A stretch of DNA of 64,000 bases, taken from contig JAZARR010000214.1 in the NCBI GenBank assembly GCA_037389465.1, forward strand, positions 5,766,001 to 5,830,000. The letters run 5' to 3'. The first letter of the stretch is position 1; each line of letters opens with the position of its first letter. Both the position numbers and the translations under genes were made by a program. This stretch comes from Baylisascaris procyonis. Taxonomy: Eukaryota; Nematoda; Chromadorea; Rhabditida; Ascarididae. Shown in pieces: positions 60,830-64,000 of this stretch. The notes under the pieces are model-generated. The model was not told the DNA's origin. It saw nothing but the letters and a program-made list of their open reading frames with translations, and made no database searches.

Positions 60830-61728
60830 CTAAAAAGAGCACCAATTTATGACTACTAAGGTGGCAATTAAGAATGCAAATTTCGACGTGTTCTTTGCAT
60901 TTCTCTATATTATCGGCTACGAACTATCGACGCTCACACATATATGAGAATATCCTCCAAAGTTTATACTAAAAATATAACTGCCAAGCATTACTTATAA
61001 ACCTGCTCAAATATATCAAGAGTGAAAAGTTGGTAACGATGTGTTAAGATCGAAACATTAACATCAACATTCAGCCAAAATACTCTAGCGTAAAACGATG
61101 TGCCAAGATATGATGGCACAAACTTTATGCACGAAAAAAAAAATTTCTCCCAACTGAGCAATGCATTCATTCTCTTATAAAAAAAAACTTTTTTTTTCTT
61201 CAATATATGCGGCGCTTTTCGAAAAATAGACGAAGCAAAGCAAGAATTCAATAAGGCGTTGTGGCGAATAATGCTATATACCCAAACGAATGATTTGTTG
61301 TTGATGAGAGACGACAAAAATTTACAATTCGACAATTTTCGAGAATATATCTCATCAATGAGGCTTTAGATTTACACACAGAGAAACGCATTAGTGTAAA
61401 AACAAGGTGAGAAAGATGTTGAAGCTTGATTGTGAGTGACATTTCACAATTGATGTTACTCGAATTTGCCACTCAAATAGTCTACTCTAAACGGGCTGAG
61501 AAGCCTATTGCTTAATGGAAGGTGAATGGGAAAGAATGACAGCAAAAATCTGAGCGAGTAATTGTGATGGAATATTTACTCTCAATTTAGATTATGCATA
61601 AGATGGTTCAACACAATCGTTTTTGAAATCAGATGAGGCGTTCATATAAACGGAAAATACACTATCACACTATTATAAAAAAGATTTACCTTATATCATA
61701 AGCACAACTGGTGAGTATCAGAAGAAGG
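60830..61728 (-). CDS. Small secreted or membrane-anchored protein, four phase-matched exons
   Basis: Exon A (61728-61690; TTTTTTCAG, donor AG|GTAAAT) codes LLLILTSCAYDI, the core and cleavage region of a signal peptide. Exon B (61495-61460; CTTCTCAG, donor GA|GTAACA) codes PFRVDYLSGKF. Exon C (61153-61003; TTGCTCAG, donor CAG|GTTTAT) codes WEKFFFSCIKFVPSYLGTSF, YARVFWLNVDVNVSILTHRY and QLFTLDIFEQ. Exon D (60904-60830; GATAATATAG) codes RNAKNTSKFAFLIATLVVIN then WCSF, TAG. Phases match throughout (2, 2, 0). The hydrophobic end without a long basic tail suits a GPI signal or single membrane span. The start exon upstream of 61,728 was not found. An alternative last acceptor (TATATTTTTAG) would give YKLWRIFSYMCERR instead. 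No known family; the mature part would be only about 60-65 residues. Confidence 0.62.
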
Positions 61729-62377
61729 CTGAAAAAACTGAGATGAATAATTCAATTGGGCTAAATACTGGTTTGACGGAATGATCCAGGTGTATATGAG
61801 CGCTTAAGAAAGTGATCTATCAGATCATCTATCAAAAATATTTTTCATTTGACTATTTCCATACACTTAACGTTTTAAAAATAGTGAAAATGTCACCTTT
61901 TCTTGAGTATTGCCTCTTCGACAACAATCTTCTAGCCACTATATATATGAATGGGCATTAATGGAAAATCATTTGAATTGATGGAAATTTTTATTGTTAA
62001 CGATTTCAGAGGGGCAATTTTTGACGAATTGATTTCAGAAATTGGAAAAGAATAGACATTTGGTAGTCAATAAATCAAACTCTACGGCTTATCATAAAAT
62101 AGTCTAATGGCAATTTTTATAAATTTGTAGATCATGAATGTTGTTCGTTTGAATTTCATAAATTTCTCTCAAGATCTTCATTTTTACATTATATTTGTGT
62201 GTAGGAAACGATAGATAGAACTATAGTACTCGATTCGAGCCTACATATATATTCTTATACGAGAAAAACAAGGTGAACCATAAAGTGATCTGATAGAAAA
62301 ATTATTGAATTTATATTGGAAACGTGTAAAATTCATTTCGAACAACGATCAAAATAAAGACATTGCACTTGCAATAT
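61729..62377. other. Non-coding interval
   Basis: Should contain the missing start exon of the gene at 60,830-61,728, but I cannot identify it. Confidence 0.35.
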
Positions 62378-62572
62378 ATGAGTAATGGGAAAAGGATGGG
62401 ATGCGCACAACAAGATGAGGCGCTGATTGACCACAAAATTACATTCTGGATGAAAATGGACTCCCGAGACACGAACCAGAATGCTGCATCCATCCTTTTT
62501 GCGAAGGAGGCAGCCGACCGATTTCGTGCGAAAAGGAATGCCCTTCAACGATCGATGTGGCCGCTTAACTAA
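62378..62572 (+). CDS. Open reading frame, 64 aa
   Basis: ATG-initiated: MSNGKRMGCAQQDEALIDHK, ITFWMKMDSRDTNQNAASIL, FAKEAADRFRAKRNALQRSM, WPLN, TAA. Rich in Ala, Asp, Lys and Arg and GC-richer than the flanks, so more coding-like than most small frames. The minus strand is also open across it. A pyrimidine-rich stretch follows (62,580-62,690), which could be a 3' UTR. Function unknown. Confidence 0.32.
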   Translation: MSNGKRMGCAQQDEALIDHKITFWMKMDSRDTNQNAASILFAKEAADRFRAKRNALQRSMWPLN

Positions 62573-63192
62573 CTGTGCGTTGCTTACCCTCACACAAACG
62601 TCCATCCACACGACATCCATCTATACGCTATATCCTTTCACTAGCTTTCATCTCATCCACAATCACCAATCATCTCGACAAATCATTAATGATGACAACG
62701 AAGTATCAAAAAATTAATTCATCAATGCAGTTTGTAGTTTATCGAGAAAATGGATGCGCACAAGTGCACATACATTCATACTGTCAAATGCATAAGACAC
62801 TTTCATGTGCTATCAAAATTTGTTGGTCACGTGTTTTTCATCAGTCAAGAGAGGGCGAAAATAATTGTAAATGTGGGAAATCTACCATAAAGCCGTCGCA
62901 CTGAATATTTTGAAGTTCAATGCGGTTGATCATTGCATAAGCATTGAAAAAAAAGAAGTAGAAAAATACTATTCCGTTCATAAAACTGAATGATCAAGCA
63001 ATAGCTTAATGAAAAGTACTTTTGAATTGCCACCCTGATCGGCCATATACCTAATAAAGATTGATTTTCAATTTTTTTGGCACTTTTAGGTGTGATCATA
63101 ACTCTTTAGGCGTGAATGAATGAAACAAATAAAAAAGGAATGATCTTAGAGTGATGACTTGATATGGGAAATTTTTCGAATCATGAAGTCGA

Positions 63193-63384
63193 TTGCCCAT
63201 AGTAGAAAACTGCAAAATATGCACAAAAGCGAAAAGGAGTGATACATTTCTGGATGATTTGAATGCCCTGAATTTTTCTTACCCACTGAATGATGCTGAT
63301 ACAGGAAAATTTTTGACTTTTACATGCAAATGCCTCTCACTTCCTCGAGCATCTCATCAAGTTCAACATGTAAATAACTATTAA
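63193..63384 (+). CDS. Candidate exon with CxxC and CxC
   Basis: The frame reads PIVENCKICTKAKRSDTFLD, DLNALNFSYPLNDADTGKFL, TFTCKCLSLPRASHQVQH. A donor-like ACAT|GTAAAT near the end and an acceptor-like GCTGATACAG inside leave its limits unclear. CKIC and CKC could bind zinc or form disulphides; too short to assign. Confidence 0.25.
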   Translation: MPIVENCKICTKAKRSDTFLDDLNALNFSYPLNDADTGKFLTFTCKCLSLPRASHQVQHVNNY

Positions 63385-64000
63385 AAATGCATTGGAGAAG
63401 CTTATTTGATGATTCAAATTGAATATAAATAATTGAAACGTTTGCTGCAAGCCTTCAAAGCGGATGAAGTAAAGCTTTCACGGTATACTAAAATTGAGAA
63501 ATTCAATTGTCTATCTCATTAAAAAATCATATTTTTATACAAATATGCTCGGCTGTATTCATACAGAAAAAGCTACATGGTAAGAAAAGAATGAGAAATT
63601 TTTGAATATATTTATTATATATATTTATTGTTAATATACATTTATTTTATTTATTTCATTTCTTTCAAAGATTCTTTTCGATTCAAATATTTGTCTCTCA
63701 TTTTAAATTGTTCCATTTATAAATTTCTTACGGATATTCATCTCATTGTTCAACCCAGAAAATGATAAAAATTCGTTTTTTGAATTCAACCTTCCAAGAT
63801 GTTTATTCGGTTTTGTTTACCACATCTGAACTTTTGGAGTTTTCGTGTAATGCATCAATCCACTTTGAGCTATTCAATTAATTGCGCAGCCACATTACTC
63901 CTCTAACGTCGAAGCAATTGCCCTACACTTATTGCCCTACAAATCGGGGTATCGCTGTTTTAGTGGTGATCATCGTAGTACAACCTAATTATTCCATAAT
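63385..64000. other. Window end, no gene seen
   Basis: AT-rich, with a TTTATT/ATTTAT-rich stretch at 63,605-63,660. Confidence 0.4.

Noticed and set aside
54173..64000. Search for an inositol-phosphatase domain upstream of the SKICH exons
   Set aside because: No minus-strand codon pattern for the S-D-H motif and no GDLN/WCDR-like segment found by eye, so the phosphatase identity was not used.

Overview
The window is eukaryotic, roughly 70% A+T or more, gene-sparse and intron-rich. Short exons are bounded by TTTTCAG/TTTCAG-type acceptors and GTAAG/GTATG/GTGAGT donors. One well-supported intron is only 46 nt; others run from about 90 nt to over 1 kb. There are no rRNA genes, operons, CRISPR arrays or complete transposons. 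This architecture fits a nematode best. That is inference from composition and splice signals; no species can be named.

Because nothing could be searched or aligned, coding calls rest on three things: open frame, splice-site quality, and agreement of codon phase between neighbouring exons. The best models meet all three. They are a coiled-coil-like C-terminus (14,866-16,357, minus), a gene with a hydrophobic signal-like core and hydrophobic tail (60,830-61,728, minus), a SKICH-domain protein (52,767-54,790, minus), the 3' end of a gene with a 46-nt intron (29,064-29,258, plus), a two-exon 3' end (44,605-44,851, plus) and acidic or charged exons at 10,855-12,301 (minus). Most other entries are single exons or small open frames at low confidence.

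Layout. 0-4 kb: minus-strand exons of a charged, coiled-coil-like protein, then a minus-strand Ly6/three-finger-like secreted protein. 7-8 kb: a divergent pair of small two-exon genes. 9-12.3 kb: minus-strand exons for basic, disordered protein, with an in-frame TAG followed by 92 open codons. 14.8-16.4 kb: the coiled-coil gene. 17-24 kb: mostly non-coding. 24.4-31.7 kb: small exons on both strands, including a PPPPY-motif exon and a CxC cysteine exon, then a GC-richer island. 31.8-35.2 kb: non-coding. 35.3-42.5 kb: scattered single exons. 43-43.8 kb: two long TA tracts, the first with mirrored interruptions. 44-50.7 kb: plus-strand exons and a cysteine-rich terminal exon with a poly(A) signal. 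52.7-56.9 kb: the SKICH gene. 60.8-61.7 kb: the signal-like/hydrophobic-tail gene. 62-64 kb: small plus-strand frames.

No multi-gene system can be read here. Recurring themes are small cysteine-bearing, probably secreted or surface proteins (1.8-3.7, 29.5-29.9, 49.0-49.2 and 60.8-61.7 kb) and charged, disordered exons.
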